NCBI RefSeq assembly: GCF_002251735.1
Contig: NZ_NOXS01000032.1
Span: 1 to 64,000 of the forward strand
Reading direction: 5' to 3'
Source of the DNA: Elstera cyanobacteriorum
Lineage (GTDB): Bacteria > Pseudomonadota > Alphaproteobacteria > Elsterales > Elsteraceae
DNA length: 64,000 nucleotides
Shown: piece after piece, positions 9,412 through 20,597 of the stretch
Position numbering within the stretch: the stretch's first letter is position 1
How the letters are laid out: the number at the start of each line of letters is the position of its first letter
Program-made: the position numbers and the translations under genes
Notes under the pieces: generated by a model
Databases searched by the model: none
Told to the model about the DNA's origin: nothing
Seen by the model: the letters and a program-made list of their open reading frames with translations, nothing else

Positions 9412-10209
9412 ATGCTGACCAAGTTCATGAGCCTTCGGGATACTGCTGCTGCGACGGTATTGGCGTTGACGGTCGCCGCCGCGCCAGGCCTGGTTCTGGC
9501 GCAGGCGCCTTCGGGAACGCTCCCGGCCCCGGCGCCGCGCCCCAGTGGTACGGCTCCCGCTCAGGCTCCGGCATCCACCCCGGCTGCGCCTGCCCAGCAA
9601 GTCATTCCAACGGCGCCCACCGCCACCCCGACCCCGGCGGCACGTCCGGCGGCGCCCCAGGCAGCGGGCAGCCGTCTGCCGGCGTCGGTGATCGGGGTGA
9701 TCGACATGGCGATCATTCTGCGCGATGGGGCGCCTTATAAGTCGTTGCGCGCCCAGATCGATAGCCAGACCAAGGCTTGGGACGCTGAGCTGAAGAAAAA
9801 GGGCGATGATCTGCGCAAGCTGGAAGATGATTTCCGCAAGCAAGCGGCGTCCTTGACGCAGGATCAGGTTGCCGAAAAGCGCAAGCAGTTCGAAACCCAG
9901 ATGGCGGATTTCCAGCGCCAGCTTAACGGCCGCCGTCGCCAGCTTGCCGAAGGCGAAGCCCAGAGCATCCAGCCGATTGAGCAAGCCCTGTCGGAAATTT
10001 TGCAGCAGATCGCGATTGAGCGCGGCATCAATGTCGTCATGTATCGCACGGCGACGGTTCTCTTCGCCAGCGAGCTTGATATTACCGCCGATGCTTTGCA
10101 GCGGTTGAATGCCAAACTGCCGCGCGTAACGCTCAAGCTGCCGCCCCTGCAAGCCGCAGCCCCGGCGGCGGCAGCCCCGGCTGGCGGAACCCCGCCGAAG
10201 AGTAACTAA
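9412..10209 (+). CDS. skp: OmpH/Skp-family periplasmic chaperone with Pro/Ala-rich linker
   Basis: Skp holds unfolded outer-membrane proteins in the periplasm. The signal peptide ends around LVLAQA (residue 31). Residues about 32-88 are a low-complexity Pro/Ala/Thr stretch not present in E. coli Skp. The OmpH domain follows: [14 protein letters not shown], a long charged coiled coil rich in K/Q/E/D (about 110-190), and the closing strand [16 protein letters not shown] second Pro/Ala-rich tail ends the 265-residue protein. Position between bamA and lpxD is the conserved one. Confidence 0.9.
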   Translation: MLTKFMSLRDTAAATVLALTVAAAPGLVLAQAPSGTLPAPAPRPSGTAPAQAPASTPAAPAQQVIPTAPTATPTPAARPAAPQAAGSRLPASVIGVIDMAIILRDGAPYKSLRAQIDSQTKAWDAELKKKGDDLRKLEDDFRKQAASLTQDQVAEKRKQFETQMADFQRQLNGRRRQLAEGEAQSIQPIEQALSEILQQIAIERGINVVMYRTATVLFASELDITADALQRLNAKLPRVTLKLPPLQAAAPAAAAPAGGTPPKSN

Positions 10210-10216
10210 GACCGCG

Positions 10217-11248
10217 ATGCCCGACGCGCGTTTTTATACCGCCGCAGGCCCCTTAACCCTGGCGGCGGTTGCTGAACGGGCCGGGGCGCGCCTCCATGAT
10301 CCAGCGCGCGGTGACGAGTGCATTGCCACGGTTGCCCCGCTTGATCAGCCAGACGCGGGCGCGCTGAGTTTTTGCGATCATCGCCGTCATCTCAACGCTT
10401 TGGCCCACTGGCCGAAGGCGTCTGCGGTGATCGTGTCGGCTGAGGTCGCGGAGCAGGCGGAGACTGCGGCGGCGCTGATCGTCGCGCCGATGCCGACCGT
10501 CTCCTTCGCCCGCATCGCCCGCCAGCTTTTCCCCGAACCCGGCCCGGCTGCGGGCATTGCGGTCAGCGCAGCGGTCGATCCATCGGCGGATATTGATCCA
10601 ACAGCGGTCATTGGGGTGCAGGTGAGCATCGGTGCCGGGGCGAAGATCGGCGCGGGTACGGTGATCCGGCCCGGTGCTGTGATCGGCGATGGCGTTGTCA
10701 TCGGTGCAAACTGCGATATCGGCGCCAATGCCAGCATTCAATGCGCCCTTCTGGGCCAGCGGGTGCGTATTCTTGCCGGGGCGCGGATTGGCGAGCCGGG
10801 TTTTGGTTTCGTGCCGACCCCGGCGGGCGTTGTGAAAGTGCCGCAGCTTGGCATTGTCGAGATTGGCGATGATGTCGAAATCGGCGCCAATAGCTGCATC
10901 GACCGAGCAACCCTGACCCGTACCGTGATTGGCGCGGGTACGATGATCGATAACCTCGTTCACATCGCGCATAATGTGCAGATCGGCAAGGGCTGCATTA
11001 TCGTCGCTCAGGTAGGGATTTCCGGCAGTACTGTGCTGGAAGATTATGTCGTGCTGGGTGGACAGGTCGGGATTGCCGATCATATCCATATCGGCAAAGG
11101 GGCGCGGGTGGCGTCGCGCGCGGCCCTGTTCCGCGATGCGCCTGCTGGGGCCGTGTTGGGCGGTTTTCCCGCAGTGCCCGTCCGCGAATGGCACCGTCAA
11201 TCGGCTTTTCTGCTGAAAGTCGGACAGAAAAAAGGATCGAGTGAATGA
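10217..11248 (+). CDS. lpxD: UDP-3-O-acylglucosamine N-acyltransferase
   Basis: LpxD adds the second 3-hydroxyacyl chain, on the 2-amino group, in lipid A synthesis, using acyl-ACP. The 343-residue protein has the uridine-binding N-terminal domain (to about residue 100) and then the left-handed beta helix of hexapeptide repeats (many I/V-G-x-x-x-x units, for example [16 protein letters not shown]). The catalytic histidine lies in [12 protein letters not shown]. It starts 7 bases after skp and overlaps fabZ by ATGA. Confidence 0.96.
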   Translation: MPDARFYTAAGPLTLAAVAERAGARLHDPARGDECIATVAPLDQPDAGALSFCDHRRHLNALAHWPKASAVIVSAEVAEQAETAAALIVAPMPTVSFARIARQLFPEPGPAAGIAVSAAVDPSADIDPTAVIGVQVSIGAGAKIGAGTVIRPGAVIGDGVVIGANCDIGANASIQCALLGQRVRILAGARIGEPGFGFVPTPAGVVKVPQLGIVEIGDDVEIGANSCIDRATLTRTVIGAGTMIDNLVHIAHNVQIGKGCIIVAQVGISGSTVLEDYVVLGGQVGIADHIHIGKGARVASRAALFRDAPAGAVLGGFPAVPVREWHRQSAFLLKVGQKKGSSE

Positions 11249-11739
11249 CCGACACCGTGACCGTGGAAGGAACCGAAGCAACCGGCCGCACGCCGGTGGC
11301 CGATATCGACGTTAACCGGATCATGCAAATGATCCCGCATCGTTATCCGATGCTAATGATCGACCGGGTGATTGATATTCTGCCCGACGAAAGCTGCACG
11401 GGCGTAAAGAACGTCACGATCAACGAGCCGTTCTTTACCGGGCATTTCCCGTCGCGTCCCGTCATGCCGGGGGTGTTGATCGTCGAAGCGATGGCGCAGA
11501 CGGCGGCGGTGCTGGTGGTCCAGACCCTCGGGCCGGACGCCGAAGGCAAGCTGGTTTACTTCATGAGCATCGACGAAGCCCGCTTCCGCAAACCGGTAAC
11601 GCCGGGCGATCAGCTTCACATTCACGTGAAGAAGGTCGCGCAGCGTAAGTCGGTGTGGAAATTTTCGGCGGAAGCCAAGGTCAACGGCGTGCTGTGCGCC
11701 GAAGCCACTTACGCCGCCATGATCTTGGACGAAAAATGA
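11245..11739 (+). CDS. fabZ: 3-hydroxyacyl-ACP dehydratase FabZ
   Basis: FabZ dehydrates 3-hydroxyacyl-ACP in fatty-acid elongation; it competes with LpxA/LpxD for the same substrate, which fits its place between them. The hot-dog fold protein carries the signature [20 protein letters not shown] with the catalytic His and Glu, preceded by [17 protein letters not shown]. The 164-residue length includes a short N-terminal extension. Both ends overlap neighbours by ATGA. Confidence 0.96.
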   Translation: MTDTVTVEGTEATGRTPVADIDVNRIMQMIPHRYPMLMIDRVIDILPDESCTGVKNVTINEPFFTGHFPSRPVMPGVLIVEAMAQTAAVLVVQTLGPDAEGKLVYFMSIDEARFRKPVTPGDQLHIHVKKVAQRKSVWKFSAEAKVNGVLCAEATYAAMILDEK

Positions 11740-12524
11740 CCCTGAGCATCCACCCCACCGCGATCATCGAAGAGGGCGCGCGCCTGGGCGCCGATATTGC
11801 CATCGGCCCCTATTGCCACATCGGCCCGAACGTCGTTTTGGGCGATGGGGTGGAGTTGAAGAGCCATGTGGTGATCGGCGGCCATACCAGCATCGGGGCG
11901 GGCACGGTCTTGTTCCCCTTCGCCACGATCGGCATGCCGCCCCAGCACGCGCGCTATAAGGGTGAAGAAGTTCATCTCCATATCGGCGCCAATTGCGTCA
12001 TCCGCGAGCATGTGACCATGCACCCCGGCACGCCCTTCGGCAGTGGCGAAACCCGCGTGGGCGATAATGGGTTGTTTATGGTCGGTGTGCATATCGCCCA
12101 CGATTGCCGGGTTGGCAATAATGTGGTGATGGCCAATCAGGCTACTCTCGGCGGTCATGTCGAAATCGGCGATTTCGTGAATATCGGCGGCATGAGCGCG
12201 GTGCATCAGTTCGTGCGCATCGGCAAACACGCGATGGTCGGCGGCATGTCGGGCGTTGAGGGCGACGTTATCCCCTATGGGATGGTGATGGGCGACCGGG
12301 CGCGGCTGTCGGGCCTCAATATCGTTGGTCTGAAGCGCCGGGGCTTCGAGCGCGAGGAAGTGCATGCCCTGCGCGCCGCCTATCGCCTGCTGTTCGCCGC
12401 CGAAGGGACGATGGCGGAGCGGCTGGAGGATGTTTCCGGTATTATGAAGGATAATGCGGCGATCACGGATATCGTCGAATTCATCCGCGCCGACAGTACC
12501 CGCGCGATCTGCCATCCGCGCTAA
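11736..12524 (+). CDS. lpxA: UDP-N-acetylglucosamine acyltransferase
   Basis: First enzyme of lipid A synthesis, 3-O-acylating UDP-GlcNAc from 3-hydroxyacyl-ACP. The 262-residue protein begins [20 protein letters not shown] and consists of hexapeptide repeats forming a left-handed helix, with the catalytic His in [14 protein letters not shown] and a C-terminal helical cap ([20 protein letters not shown]). A longer in-frame start at 11655 lies inside fabZ and is not needed. Confidence 0.96.
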   Translation: MTLSIHPTAIIEEGARLGADIAIGPYCHIGPNVVLGDGVELKSHVVIGGHTSIGAGTVLFPFATIGMPPQHARYKGEEVHLHIGANCVIREHVTMHPGTPFGSGETRVGDNGLFMVGVHIAHDCRVGNNVVMANQATLGGHVEIGDFVNIGGMSAVHQFVRIGKHAMVGGMSGVEGDVIPYGMVMGDRARLSGLNIVGLKRRGFEREEVHALRAAYRLLFAAEGTMAERLEDVSGIMKDNAAITDIVEFIRADSTRAICHPR

Positions 12525-12528
12525 TCCG

Positions 12529-13353
12529 ATGACCGGTTCGGCGCGCCTAGGGATTATAGCCGGGGGCGGTGCCCTGCCGCGCGAGATTATTGCCGCCTGC
12601 CGCACCCGCGGTCAGGCGGTTTATCTTTTGGCGCTCGACGGTCAGACCGACCCAGAAACCACCACTCTCGCGCCCCATTCCTGGCACCGGCTGGGGGGCG
12701 CGGGCGAGATTTTTGATCGGTTGCGGGCTGAAGGCGTGCGCGAGGTGGTGTTTGCCGGAAAGGTCAAACGCCCGTCGCTGCTGTCCCTAACCCCCGACGC
12801 GCGCGGCGCGGCCTTTTTGGCGCGCATCGGCTTTCGGGCTTTGGGCGACGATGGCTTGCTGCGCGCCGTGGCAGAAGAGTTTGAGCGCGAAGGGTTTGTG
12901 CTACGGGCCGTGCCGGAAGTGCTGGCGGCGCCGGGCATTCCCCTCGGGCCGCTCGGCATCCATAGACCCGATACGACGGCGGAGGCGGATATTGCGCGGG
13001 GTATCGCCGTTCTGCGGGCGCTCGATCCGGTCGATGTCGGCCAGGCGGTTGTCGTTCAGCAGGGGATGGTGCTGGCGGTCGAAGCGATCGAAGGGACCGA
13101 CGCAATGATTGCGCGCGCCGGGCAGCTTAAACGCCCGGGCGGCGGCGGGGTGTTGGTCAAATTGGCAAAAACCGGGCAGGACAAGCGCCTTGATCTGCCG
13201 GGCCTTGGCCCCGAGACGGTTGCGGCGGTTGCCGCAGCGGGGCTAGTCGGGCTGGCCTTCGACGCCCAGCACACGACGCTGATCGACCGGGCCGAAACCG
13301 TCGCCCGCGCCGATGCCGCGGGTCTGTTCTTGGTCGGGATGCCGACGCCATGA
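12529..13353 (+). CDS. lpxI: UDP-2,3-diacylglucosamine diphosphatase LpxI
   Basis: LpxI hydrolyses UDP-2,3-diacylglucosamine to lipid X; it replaces the unrelated LpxH in most Alphaproteobacteria. The 274-residue sequence starts MTGSARLGIIAGGGALPREI and has the DUF1009 blocks VVFAGKVKRPSL, LGDDGLLRAV and the C-terminal GVLVKLAKTGQDKRLDLPGLG and GLAFDAQHTTLIDR. It sits 4 bases after lpxA and overlaps lpxB by ATGA, giving the complete lpxD-fabZ-lpxA-lpxI-lpxB set. Confidence 0.94.
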   Translation: MTGSARLGIIAGGGALPREIIAACRTRGQAVYLLALDGQTDPETTTLAPHSWHRLGGAGEIFDRLRAEGVREVVFAGKVKRPSLLSLTPDARGAAFLARIGFRALGDDGLLRAVAEEFEREGFVLRAVPEVLAAPGIPLGPLGIHRPDTTAEADIARGIAVLRALDPVDVGQAVVVQQGMVLAVEAIEGTDAMIARAGQLKRPGGGGVLVKLAKTGQDKRLDLPGLGPETVAAVAAAGLVGLAFDAQHTTLIDRAETVARADAAGLFLVGMPTP

Positions 13354-14501
13354 CGACGCCGCTGATTTATCTGCTGGCCGGGGAAGTCTCCGGCGATTTG
13401 CTCGGGGGGCGGCTGATGGCGGCCTTGCGGGAGCAGACGGGCGATAACATCCGCTTTGCTGGGGTTGGTGGGACGCTGATGCAGGCCCAAGGGCTGCATA
13501 GCCTATTTCCGATGGAAGAATTATCGCTGATGGGGATCGCCGAAGTGCTGCCCCATTTACCGAACCTGTTGCGCCGCCTGAAGGAAACCGAAGCCGATCT
13601 GCGGGCGCAGGCCCCGGCGGCGCTGGTCACCATCGACGCGCCCAGCTTCACCCTGCGCATCAGCCAGCGGGTTGCCGACCTCGGGATGCCGCGTCTCCAT
13701 TACGTCGCGCCGCAGGTTTGGGCGTGGCGGGAGGGGCGGGCGCGCACGCTGGCGCGTAAGACCGACCGGCTGTTGACCCTGCTGCCTTTCGAACCGCCCT
13801 ATTTTACCCGCTACGGTCTGCCCGCCGATTACGTCGGCCATCCGGTTATCGAGGGCGGGGCGGGGCAGGGGGATGGGGCGGGGTTTCGCGCACGGCACGG
13901 GATTGCTGCCGATGCCCCCGTGCTGATCGTTCTGCCGGGCAGCCGCCGCGGGGAAGTCGGGCGCCTCGCGGCGGTATTTGGGGCGACCGTTGCGGCGCTG
14001 GTACGTCGCTTCCCAAGCTTGCGGATTGTCGTGCCGACGGTTGCCCCAGTGGCAAGCCTCGTGCAGCAAGCGGTTGGTGTTTGGCCCGGTCAACCGATCT
14101 TGGTGACAGGGGGGGCGGAGAAATTTGATGCTTTTGCCGCAGGCACGGCGGCGCTAGCGGCCTCGGGCACGGTGGCGCTCGAACTCGCGCTCGCCGATCT
14201 GCCGATGGTGATCGCCTATCGCTTGAACGGTCTCACCTGGCAGCTCGCCCGCCGTCTAGTGAAAGTACCGTATGCGTCGCTGGTGAATTTGATTTTGGAC
14301 CGGCCTTGTGTGCCGGAACTGTTGCAGGAAGCCTGCACCCCTGACCGCCTTGCCCAAACGCTGGGCGGGCTCCTAATGCCGAGCAGCGAGGCGGCGGCAG
14401 AGCAGCGCGACGGGTTTATACAGTTGCGCGAAAAACTGGGCGTTGGGCGGGAATTACCCTCCGCACGGGCAGCGCAGATCATCCTTGAGACGATCCGCTA
14501 A
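13350..14501 (+). CDS. lpxB: Lipid A disaccharide synthase
   Basis: LpxB is a GT19 glycosyltransferase joining lipid X to UDP-2,3-diacylglucosamine. Family blocks are LLAGEVSGDLLGGRLM at the N-terminus, PSFTLRIS, YVAPQVWAWREGR, VGHPVIEGG, LPGSRRGEV and the nucleotide-sugar region AASGTVALELALADLPMVIAYR. The 383-residue length is normal. It is the last gene of the long + strand envelope run; the following genes are on the other strand. Confidence 0.96.
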   Translation: MTTPLIYLLAGEVSGDLLGGRLMAALREQTGDNIRFAGVGGTLMQAQGLHSLFPMEELSLMGIAEVLPHLPNLLRRLKETEADLRAQAPAALVTIDAPSFTLRISQRVADLGMPRLHYVAPQVWAWREGRARTLARKTDRLLTLLPFEPPYFTRYGLPADYVGHPVIEGGAGQGDGAGFRARHGIAADAPVLIVLPGSRRGEVGRLAAVFGATVAALVRRFPSLRIVVPTVAPVASLVQQAVGVWPGQPILVTGGAEKFDAFAAGTAALAASGTVALELALADLPMVIAYRLNGLTWQLARRLVKVPYASLVNLILDRPCVPELLQEACTPDRLAQTLGGLLMPSSEAAAEQRDGFIQLREKLGVGRELPSARAAQIILETIR

Positions 14502-14510
14502 TCCCGAGTG

Positions 14511-14732
14511 TTACCAAAGCTTTGGTAGCCCGACGACCCACGAAGCAATCGCCCCCGCGACGAGCACAAACAGACCGATCTGCGCCACACGCCGCGCCCA
14601 AGGGGCAGGGTTATCGTTGGCTGCGGATTGCCGTGGGACGGACAAAAGAATAACCGGGACGCGGGAGAGGCGCGGTTGCGCCCCTCCCTTATCCGTGCCG
14701 GGACGGCCCCGGAGATGATGAATATCAGCCAC
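14511..14732 (-). CDS. Possible small single-span membrane protein
   Basis: This 73-residue frame opens with GTG at 14732, overlapping the stop codon of gltA on the same strand. It begins [11 protein letters not shown], has a basic middle with the motif [10 protein letters not shown], and ends in one hydrophobic segment ([19 protein letters not shown]) followed by GLPKLW. The AND(N)P motif before a hydrophobic segment is often seen in small alphaproteobacterial proteins. No ribosome site is obvious, so translation may depend on coupling to gltA. I do not recognise a family. Confidence 0.4.
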   Translation of the reverse strand: MADIHHLRGRPGTDKGGAQPRLSRVPVILLSVPRQSAANDNPAPWARRVAQIGLFVLVAGAIASWVVGLPKLW

Positions 14733-16029
14733 GCTTCGCCAGCGGGACGAACGGACGTTCGACCGGACCGGTGTAGAGCTGACGCGGGCGACCGATCTTC
14801 TGCGCGGGATCTTCGATCATTTCCTTCCACTGGCTGATCCAGCCAACGGTGCGGGCAACGGCGAAGAGCACGGTGAACATCGAGGTCGGGAAGCCCATCG
14901 CGCGCAGGATGATGCCCGAATAGAAATCGACGTTCGGGTACAGCTTGCGATCGACGAAATATTCGTCTTCCAACGCAATGCGTTCGAGTTCCATCGCCAG
15001 ATCGAGCAGCGGATCTTTGATGCCGAGCGTGCCAAGAACTTCGCGGCAGGTATCCTGCATCACTTTGGCGCGCGGATCATAGTTCTTATAGACCCGGTGG
15101 CCGAAGCCCATCAGGCGGAAGCTGTCGTTCTTGTCCTTCGCGCGCTTCACGAATTCGGGAATATTATTCTTATGCCCGATCTGCTGCAGCATGGTCAGCA
15201 CGGCTTCGTTGGCACCGCCGTGGGCTGGCCCCCACAGCGAGGCGATCCCGGCGGCGATACAGGCGAACGGATTGGCGCCCGACGAACCCGACAGACGAAC
15301 CGTGGAGGTCGAGGCATTCTGTTCGTGGTCGGCGTGCAGGATCAGAATACGATCCATCGCGCGGCTCAGAACGGGATTATCTTTCCACGTTTCGCACGGT
15401 ACGGCGAACAGCATGCGCAGGAAGTTTTGCGCGTAGGACAGGTCGTTGCTCGGATAAACGGTCGGCTGGCCGACCGAATATTTATAAGCCATCGCCGCCA
15501 GCGTCGGCATCTTCGCGATCAGGCGATGGGCCGCGATCATCCGCTGCTGCGGGTCGTGAATATCGGTCGAATCGTGATAGAAGGCCGACATAGCGCCGAC
15601 AAGGCCGCACATGACCGCCATCGGGTGGGCATCCCGGCGGAAACCGCGCAGGAAGAACTGCATCTGCTCATGCACCATCGTGTGATAGGTGATGGCGTGA
15701 TCGAATTCCTGCTTTTGACCAGCGTTGGGCAGCTCGCCGTTCAGCAGCAGATAGCAAACTTCCAGGAAGTCGCTCTGTTCGGCGAGATCAGCGATCTTAT
15801 AGCCGCGATGCAGCAGCACGCCTTCGTCGCCGTCGATATAAGTGATCGAGCTTTCGCACGAGCCGGTAGCCATAAAGCCCGGGTCAAACGTGAAATAGCC
15901 GAGTTGGGGGTGGAGAGCACGGATATCAATAACTTCCGGCCCAATCGAGCCAGCGAGAACCGGGAATTCGGCAGATTTGCCGGTAGCATTATCGGTAATG
16001 GTCACCGTTTTCTTAGGTGTATTACTCAT
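14725..16029 (-). CDS. gltA: Citrate synthase (type II)
   Basis: Condenses acetyl-CoA with oxaloacetate at the entry of the TCA cycle. The 434-residue length and N-terminal beta domain match the hexameric, NADH-sensitive Gram-negative type. Active-site blocks visible are [15 protein letters not shown] (His), [13 protein letters not shown] (His) and [15 protein letters not shown], plus a C-terminal [13 protein letters not shown]. The ATG at 16029 is preceded by GGGGAAGAGAGAG and an AT-rich stretch (ATATAAAT) that may hold its promoter. Confidence 0.97.
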   Translation of the reverse strand: MSNTPKKTVTITDNATGKSAEFPVLAGSIGPEVIDIRALHPQLGYFTFDPGFMATGSCESSITYIDGDEGVLLHRGYKIADLAEQSDFLEVCYLLLNGELPNAGQKQEFDHAITYHTMVHEQMQFFLRGFRRDAHPMAVMCGLVGAMSAFYHDSTDIHDPQQRMIAAHRLIAKMPTLAAMAYKYSVGQPTVYPSNDLSYAQNFLRMLFAVPCETWKDNPVLSRAMDRILILHADHEQNASTSTVRLSGSSGANPFACIAAGIASLWGPAHGGANEAVLTMLQQIGHKNNIPEFVKRAKDKNDSFRLMGFGHRVYKNYDPRAKVMQDTCREVLGTLGIKDPLLDLAMELERIALEDEYFVDRKLYPNVDFYSGIILRAMGFPTSMFTVLFAVARTVGWISQWKEMIEDPAQKIGRPRQLYTGPVERPFVPLAKRG

Positions 16030-16123
16030 CTCTCTCTTCCCCTTATTTATATTGGACCTTTTCTACCGTAAACGATCGAAGCGGTACCCTTTCGTCGGTG
16101 ACCCTCCCCCAGGGTCATGGGTA

Positions 16124-17542
16124 TTAGCCGTTGCTGGCTGCGGGCGCAGCCAAGGCATCGGCGATACGGCCGCAGGCTTCCGACTGTCCCAGCAGTTCCA
16201 GAACATCGAAGATCGGCGGCGAAACACTGGTCCCGGACAGGGCGGCCCGCAACGGTTGGGCAAGATCGCCCAATTTCGCCGACGCCTGCTCGGCAAGCGC
16301 CCGGATTGTGGCTTCCAACGCCGGGGCCGTCCAGTCGGATTGTGCCTGAAGGGCGGTCAGCGCCTGCGACACGAGGTCTCTATGCTTCTCCATCAACCCA
16401 GTGGCCTTGGCGTCGAGCGCCAACGGGCGGGTCTTGAAGTAAAACAGGGCACCCTCGGCCAACTCCACCAGGGTTTTTGCGCGCGGTTGCAGTCCTGGGA
16501 GCGCTTTGAGCAGCAGGGCTTCCTCCGCCGCAATCAAGGCCCGGCCCAGCTTATCGGCGAGGATGGGCACCACGGCGGGCAGCAGCCGCTCCGGCGTCGC
16601 TTCCTTCAAATAATGGCCATTGACGTTGGCGAGTTTGACGAAATCGAAGCGCGACGGGGCGCGGCCCACATCGGCAATATCAAACAGGCTGATCGCCCGC
16701 GCGGTATCGATGATTTCCTCATCGCCATGCCCCCAGCCCAGGCGCAGCAGATAGTTGCGCATGGCTTCCGGCAGATAACCCATCGCCTCATAGGCTTCGA
16801 CGCCCAAAGCGCCGTGGCGCTTCGACAATTTCGCGCCATCCGGCCCGTGGATCAGCGGAATATGGGCGAAGGTCGGTACATCCCAGCCCATTGCTTTATA
16901 AAGCTGAACCTGGCGGAAAGTGTTGGTCAGATGATCGTCGCCCCGGATCACATGGGTAATATCCATATCGTGATCATCGACGACGACCGACAGCATATAA
17001 GTCGGCGTGCCATCGGCGCGCAGCATGACCATATCGTCAAGCTGGGCATTGGCGACGGTCACCGACCCTTGAACCTGATCGACGACTGTGGTTTCGCCTT
17101 CCTGCGGCGCCTTCAGGCGCACGACGAAGGGGGCGCCCGCCGGGGCCTCGCTCGGGTCGCGGTCACGCCAGCGGCCATCGTAGCGCACCGGCTGACCGGC
17201 GGCGCGCTGGGCTTCGCGCATCGCGTCCAACTCTTCCGGGGTGGCATAGCAGCGATAGGCGCGGCCCTGGGCCAGCAGCTCATTCGCGACCTCGGCATGG
17301 CGGGCGGCGCGGGCGAATTGATAGACCACCTCGCCATCCCAATCGAGGCCGAGCCACTTTAGGCCTTTCAGGATCGCGTCCACAGCTTCCGGGGTAGACC
17401 GCTGGCGGTCGGTATCTTCGATGCGCAGCAAAAATTTACCGCCCAAATGCCGGGCATACAGCCAATTGAACAACGCCGTGCGACCGCCGCCGATATGCAG
17501 AAAACCCGTGGGCGAGGGCGCAAAGCGCGTGACGATGCTCAT
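16124..17542 (-). CDS. gltX: Glutamyl-tRNA synthetase
   Basis: Class I synthetase charging tRNA with glutamate. The HIGH-type motif is [15 protein letters not shown] near residue 10 and the KMSKS-type motif is [15 protein letters not shown]. The 472-residue length from ATG 17542 is standard; the open frame continues upstream without family similarity. Alphaproteobacteria often keep two gltX copies, one charging tRNA-Gln for later amidation; which role this copy plays cannot be read from the sequence. Confidence 0.95.
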   Translation of the reverse strand: MSIVTRFAPSPTGFLHIGGGRTALFNWLYARHLGGKFLLRIEDTDRQRSTPEAVDAILKGLKWLGLDWDGEVVYQFARAARHAEVANELLAQGRAYRCYATPEELDAMREAQRAAGQPVRYDGRWRDRDPSEAPAGAPFVVRLKAPQEGETTVVDQVQGSVTVANAQLDDMVMLRADGTPTYMLSVVVDDHDMDITHVIRGDDHLTNTFRQVQLYKAMGWDVPTFAHIPLIHGPDGAKLSKRHGALGVEAYEAMGYLPEAMRNYLLRLGWGHGDEEIIDTARAISLFDIADVGRAPSRFDFVKLANVNGHYLKEATPERLLPAVVPILADKLGRALIAAEEALLLKALPGLQPRAKTLVELAEGALFYFKTRPLALDAKATGLMEKHRDLVSQALTALQAQSDWTAPALEATIRALAEQASAKLGDLAQPLRAALSGTSVSPPIFDVLELLGQSEACGRIADALAAPAASNG

Positions 17543-17730
17543 GCAGAATCCATAACCAGAAGGAATAATTGGCAACGGTCTAGCATGTTGCGCGGCACAA
17601 CGAAACCTGAATATGCCGCCAGAAACGGCTGGACAGGATTGCTGAAAACGGTGCTTTCCCGCAAAATGCGTCAGGATCTTGAAATATTTCGTCTTTATGG
17701 CAGCACCGCTGATCGGAGGCCGGACATACC

Positions 17731-19830
17731 ATGCGGAGCGCGTCCCTCCAGATCGTCTGGGGCCAATGGCTGGCCCGCTGGATTGGGATTCGCGCCGCCC
17801 TCGCCGCGACGTGGGAACAACAGGCGGATCGGGTCGGATTGTGGAGCCCTGTGCTAGTGGCAGCGGGGATCGGTCTGTTCTTTTGGCTTCCCCGCGACCC
17901 GCCAAGCTGGATGCTGTCGATGCCCGTCGCTGTCGCTGGGGTGGCATTCTTGGTGCGTCGCCAGGGGTTAGGTCTGGTTCTAATGGGCCGGGCGGGATTG
18001 TTGCTAACGATCGGCTTTGCCGCAGCGCAGGCGCATAGCCTCCTGACCGCCCCAGTCGCTCTGCGCTTTCCACTCCCCGCCGCTTGGTACGCGGCGCAGG
18101 TGGCAGCGGTTGGACGGACCGAGGCGGGCTATCGGTTGACGCTGAGCCACCTTCAGCGCGATGGCGTGCCGGTCGCTGAGGTTGGCGGCGGGAAGGTGCG
18201 CTTAAGCCTCAGGTCGGGCCCCGTACCCCCGGTCGGCAGCCGCGTTACCGTTCGGGCGGTTTTGACGCCTGTGCCGCCGCCCTTGGTCGTCGGGGGTTTC
18301 GATACGCGGCTGGCGCAGTTCTTCCAGGGCATTACCGCCCACGGGGCCGTCTATGACCTGCGCGTGATCGACCCAGGGGAGGCGCCGCCCTGGACCCGGT
18401 GGCGGGATGGGCTCGCCGCGACGGTTCGCAGCACGGTCGCGGGTCCGGCGGGGGATATTGCCGTAGCGCTGGCAGTCGGAGATCAGACCGGGATCGCCGA
18501 ACCGGTCCGCCAAGCGATGCGCGACAGCGGCCTCACGCACATTCTGTCAATCAGCGGCCTGCACATCGGTCTGGTCGCTGCGCTGGTGATGCTGACCGTG
18601 CGCCGGGGCCTGGCCGTTGTCCCGGCGCTCGCCCTCCGATTAGACACAAAGAAGCTTGCCGTCTGGCCGACGGCGGCGCTTGTGCTGCTCTATGGAATTT
18701 TGGCGGGATGGGATGTCCCCGTGCAGCGCTCGGTTCTCATGACCGGGGTCGTGTTGCTGGCCATCCTGATCGACCGCACGCCCCTGACACTGCGGACGGT
18801 TGCCGTTGCCGCTTTCCTTGTGCTGTTGGGTAGCCCGGAAGCACTGCTGAACCCGGGATTTCAAATGTCGTTTGCGGCAGTGATAGCGCTGATCGCCGCC
18901 TATGAACGGATTGGCCCGTGGGTTTCCGGGCTGCGTGCGGCCTATGGCGGGATTTTAACCCCGTTGATCGTGCTCGCGTCCTCGGTCCTGACCTCGCTGG
19001 TGGCCACATTGGCGACGGCCCCCTTCACGGCCTATCATTTCCATAGCATCGCTCTCTATGGAATTGTGGCCAATCTGCTGGCTATTCCCCTAACCGGCTT
19101 CATTATTATGCCGGGAATTGTATTGGGATTTTTGCTCCTGCCATTCGGCCTCGACGCTTGGGGGTGGCAGATCGCCGGGTGGGGGATTAACGGGCTGATT
19201 GCCCTGGCGGCAGCGGTTGCGGCTTTTCCCGGCGCATCGATCCCGGTTGCACAGTTTTCCGGCTTTGCGCTGCTTCTGATCGTGCTGGCGGGGCTATGGG
19301 CCTGCCTTTGGCACGGAAACCTGCGCTGGTTTGCTCTCATACCCTTGGCTGGGGCTATGGGGGTGATTATTTCAACGCCGCCGCCGCTGTTTCTAACCGG
19401 CGGCAGTGACGCGGCTATTGCGGTGCCGCGCGCCGATGGGATTGTCGAAATCTTTGGGGCAACCCCGACCAGCTTGCCGGCCCGCGCGCTTGGTGCTGCC
19501 CTTGCCGCACGGGAGATTATCCCGATGGGGGCGCCAGACAGCCATGCCGCCTGCGATCCCTGGGGGTGCCGGTTCCCGACGCTCCACGGCCCCCTCGCCC
19601 TGCAACGCCACCCTGGGGCGATGTCCGATGACTGCCGTGACGCCTGGGGAATCGTTACAGCAATCCCATTGCGATTACCGTGCCCGGCGCCCGCCTGGAC
19701 GCTCTCGACCCAACATATGCGCCGAACCGGTCCGGTGCGCGCGACGATCCAAGATCGCGGCGTCAGTCTCGAGACAACCCGCCAAAGCGGGCGGCGCTGG
19801 CAGCCGCCGGAGCGGCCCCGCGCTCAGTAG
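17731..19830 (+). CDS. comEC: ComEC/Rec2-family DNA-uptake channel protein
   Basis: ComEC forms the inner-membrane channel for single-stranded DNA in competence. The 699-residue protein has N-terminal membrane segments, an OB-like soluble region (about 120-220), and the Competence domain with the motif [14 protein letters not shown] followed by many membrane helices and [13 protein letters not shown]. The C-terminal soluble part (from about 560) lacks a metal-binding HxHxDH motif, so the beta-lactamase-like domain of some ComEC proteins appears absent. It is divergent from gltX and overlaps lexA tail-to-tail by 7 bases. Confidence 0.9.
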   Translation: MRSASLQIVWGQWLARWIGIRAALAATWEQQADRVGLWSPVLVAAGIGLFFWLPRDPPSWMLSMPVAVAGVAFLVRRQGLGLVLMGRAGLLLTIGFAAAQAHSLLTAPVALRFPLPAAWYAAQVAAVGRTEAGYRLTLSHLQRDGVPVAEVGGGKVRLSLRSGPVPPVGSRVTVRAVLTPVPPPLVVGGFDTRLAQFFQGITAHGAVYDLRVIDPGEAPPWTRWRDGLAATVRSTVAGPAGDIAVALAVGDQTGIAEPVRQAMRDSGLTHILSISGLHIGLVAALVMLTVRRGLAVVPALALRLDTKKLAVWPTAALVLLYGILAGWDVPVQRSVLMTGVVLLAILIDRTPLTLRTVAVAAFLVLLGSPEALLNPGFQMSFAAVIALIAAYERIGPWVSGLRAAYGGILTPLIVLASSVLTSLVATLATAPFTAYHFHSIALYGIVANLLAIPLTGFIIMPGIVLGFLLLPFGLDAWGWQIAGWGINGLIALAAAVAAFPGASIPVAQFSGFALLLIVLAGLWACLWHGNLRWFALIPLAGAMGVIISTPPPLFLTGGSDAAIAVPRADGIVEIFGATPTSLPARALGAALAAREIIPMGAPDSHAACDPWGCRFPTLHGPLALQRHPGAMSDDCRDAWGIVTAIPLRLPCPAPAWTLSTQHMRRTGPVRATIQDRGVSLETTRQSGRRWQPPERPRAQ

Positions 19831-20537
19831 CGCCGCAGCAGCCCGACGAGCTTGCCCTGAATGCGCACCCGATCCGGGCCAAAGATGCGGGTTTCATAGG
19901 CTTTATTGGCGGGTTCGAGGGCGATGGAGGCCCCCTTACGGCGTAGGCGCTTTAGCGTCACTTCCTGATCATCGACCAAGGCAACGATGATCGCGCCATT
20001 TTCCGCCGTATCGCAGCGTTTGATGATGGTAATATCGCCGTCTAAAATCCCGGCTTCGATCATCGAATCGCCCGCAACTTCCAGCGCGTAATGATCGCCT
20101 TTGCTCTCGACCAGATGGGTCGGAATATCAATCGTCGCCGTATCGCGCGTCGCCTCAATCGGCAACCCCGCCGCGATGCGACCATAGAGCGGCAAGCTGA
20201 CTTGATTGGCGGGCTGGCGCGCCATGAAGGCGGTTGCCACCGGGCTGCGCATCAACGGTACCGGGGTGGCCGCGCCAAGATCGGCCGCCGGGGCCGGGGC
20301 GATGACCTGCGGTGTCGCGGCGGCTTCGGGCAAGCGGAGGATTTCCAAGGCGCGCGCCCGGTGCGGCAGGCGGCGGATGAAGCCGCGTTCCTCCAGCCCC
20401 GTAATCAAGCGGTGAATACCGGATTTCGAGCGGAGATCGAGCGCTTCCCGCATTTCATCGAAGGAGGGGGAGACCCCGGTTTCCGCCAGACGGCGCTGCA
20501 CATACAGCAAAAGTTCGTGCTGCTTGGGAGTGAGCAT
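19824..20537 (-). CDS. lexA: SOS repressor LexA
   Basis: LexA represses DNA-damage genes until RecA-stimulated self-cleavage. The winged-helix N-terminus contains [18 protein letters not shown]; the cleavage bond is Ala123-Gly124 (RIAAGLP); the catalytic dyad is Ser158 ([10 protein letters not shown]) and Lys196 (VTLKRL). An unusually long Pro/Ala-rich linker (about residues 70-110) joins the two domains, giving 237 residues. A GTTC-N7-GTTC box lies 74 bases upstream inside the end of moeA, implying autoregulation. Confidence 0.96.
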   Translation of the reverse strand: MLTPKQHELLLYVQRRLAETGVSPSFDEMREALDLRSKSGIHRLITGLEERGFIRRLPHRARALEILRLPEAAATPQVIAPAPAADLGAATPVPLMRSPVATAFMARQPANQVSLPLYGRIAAGLPIEATRDTATIDIPTHLVESKGDHYALEVAGDSMIEAGILDGDITIIKRCDTAENGAIIVALVDDQEVTLKRLRRKGASIALEPANKAYETRIFGPDRVRIQGKLVGLLRRY

Positions 20538-20597
20538 CGCCCGTTCCTCCTTTACGATTGAATCCTGTTCCGTTCTATGTTCATTCGCGCGGCTTCG

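Noticed and set aside
20567-20582. Cluster of three GTTC words just upstream of lexA as a second SOS box
   Set aside because: Spacings are N8 and N3 rather than the required N7; the exact box is at 20611-20625.
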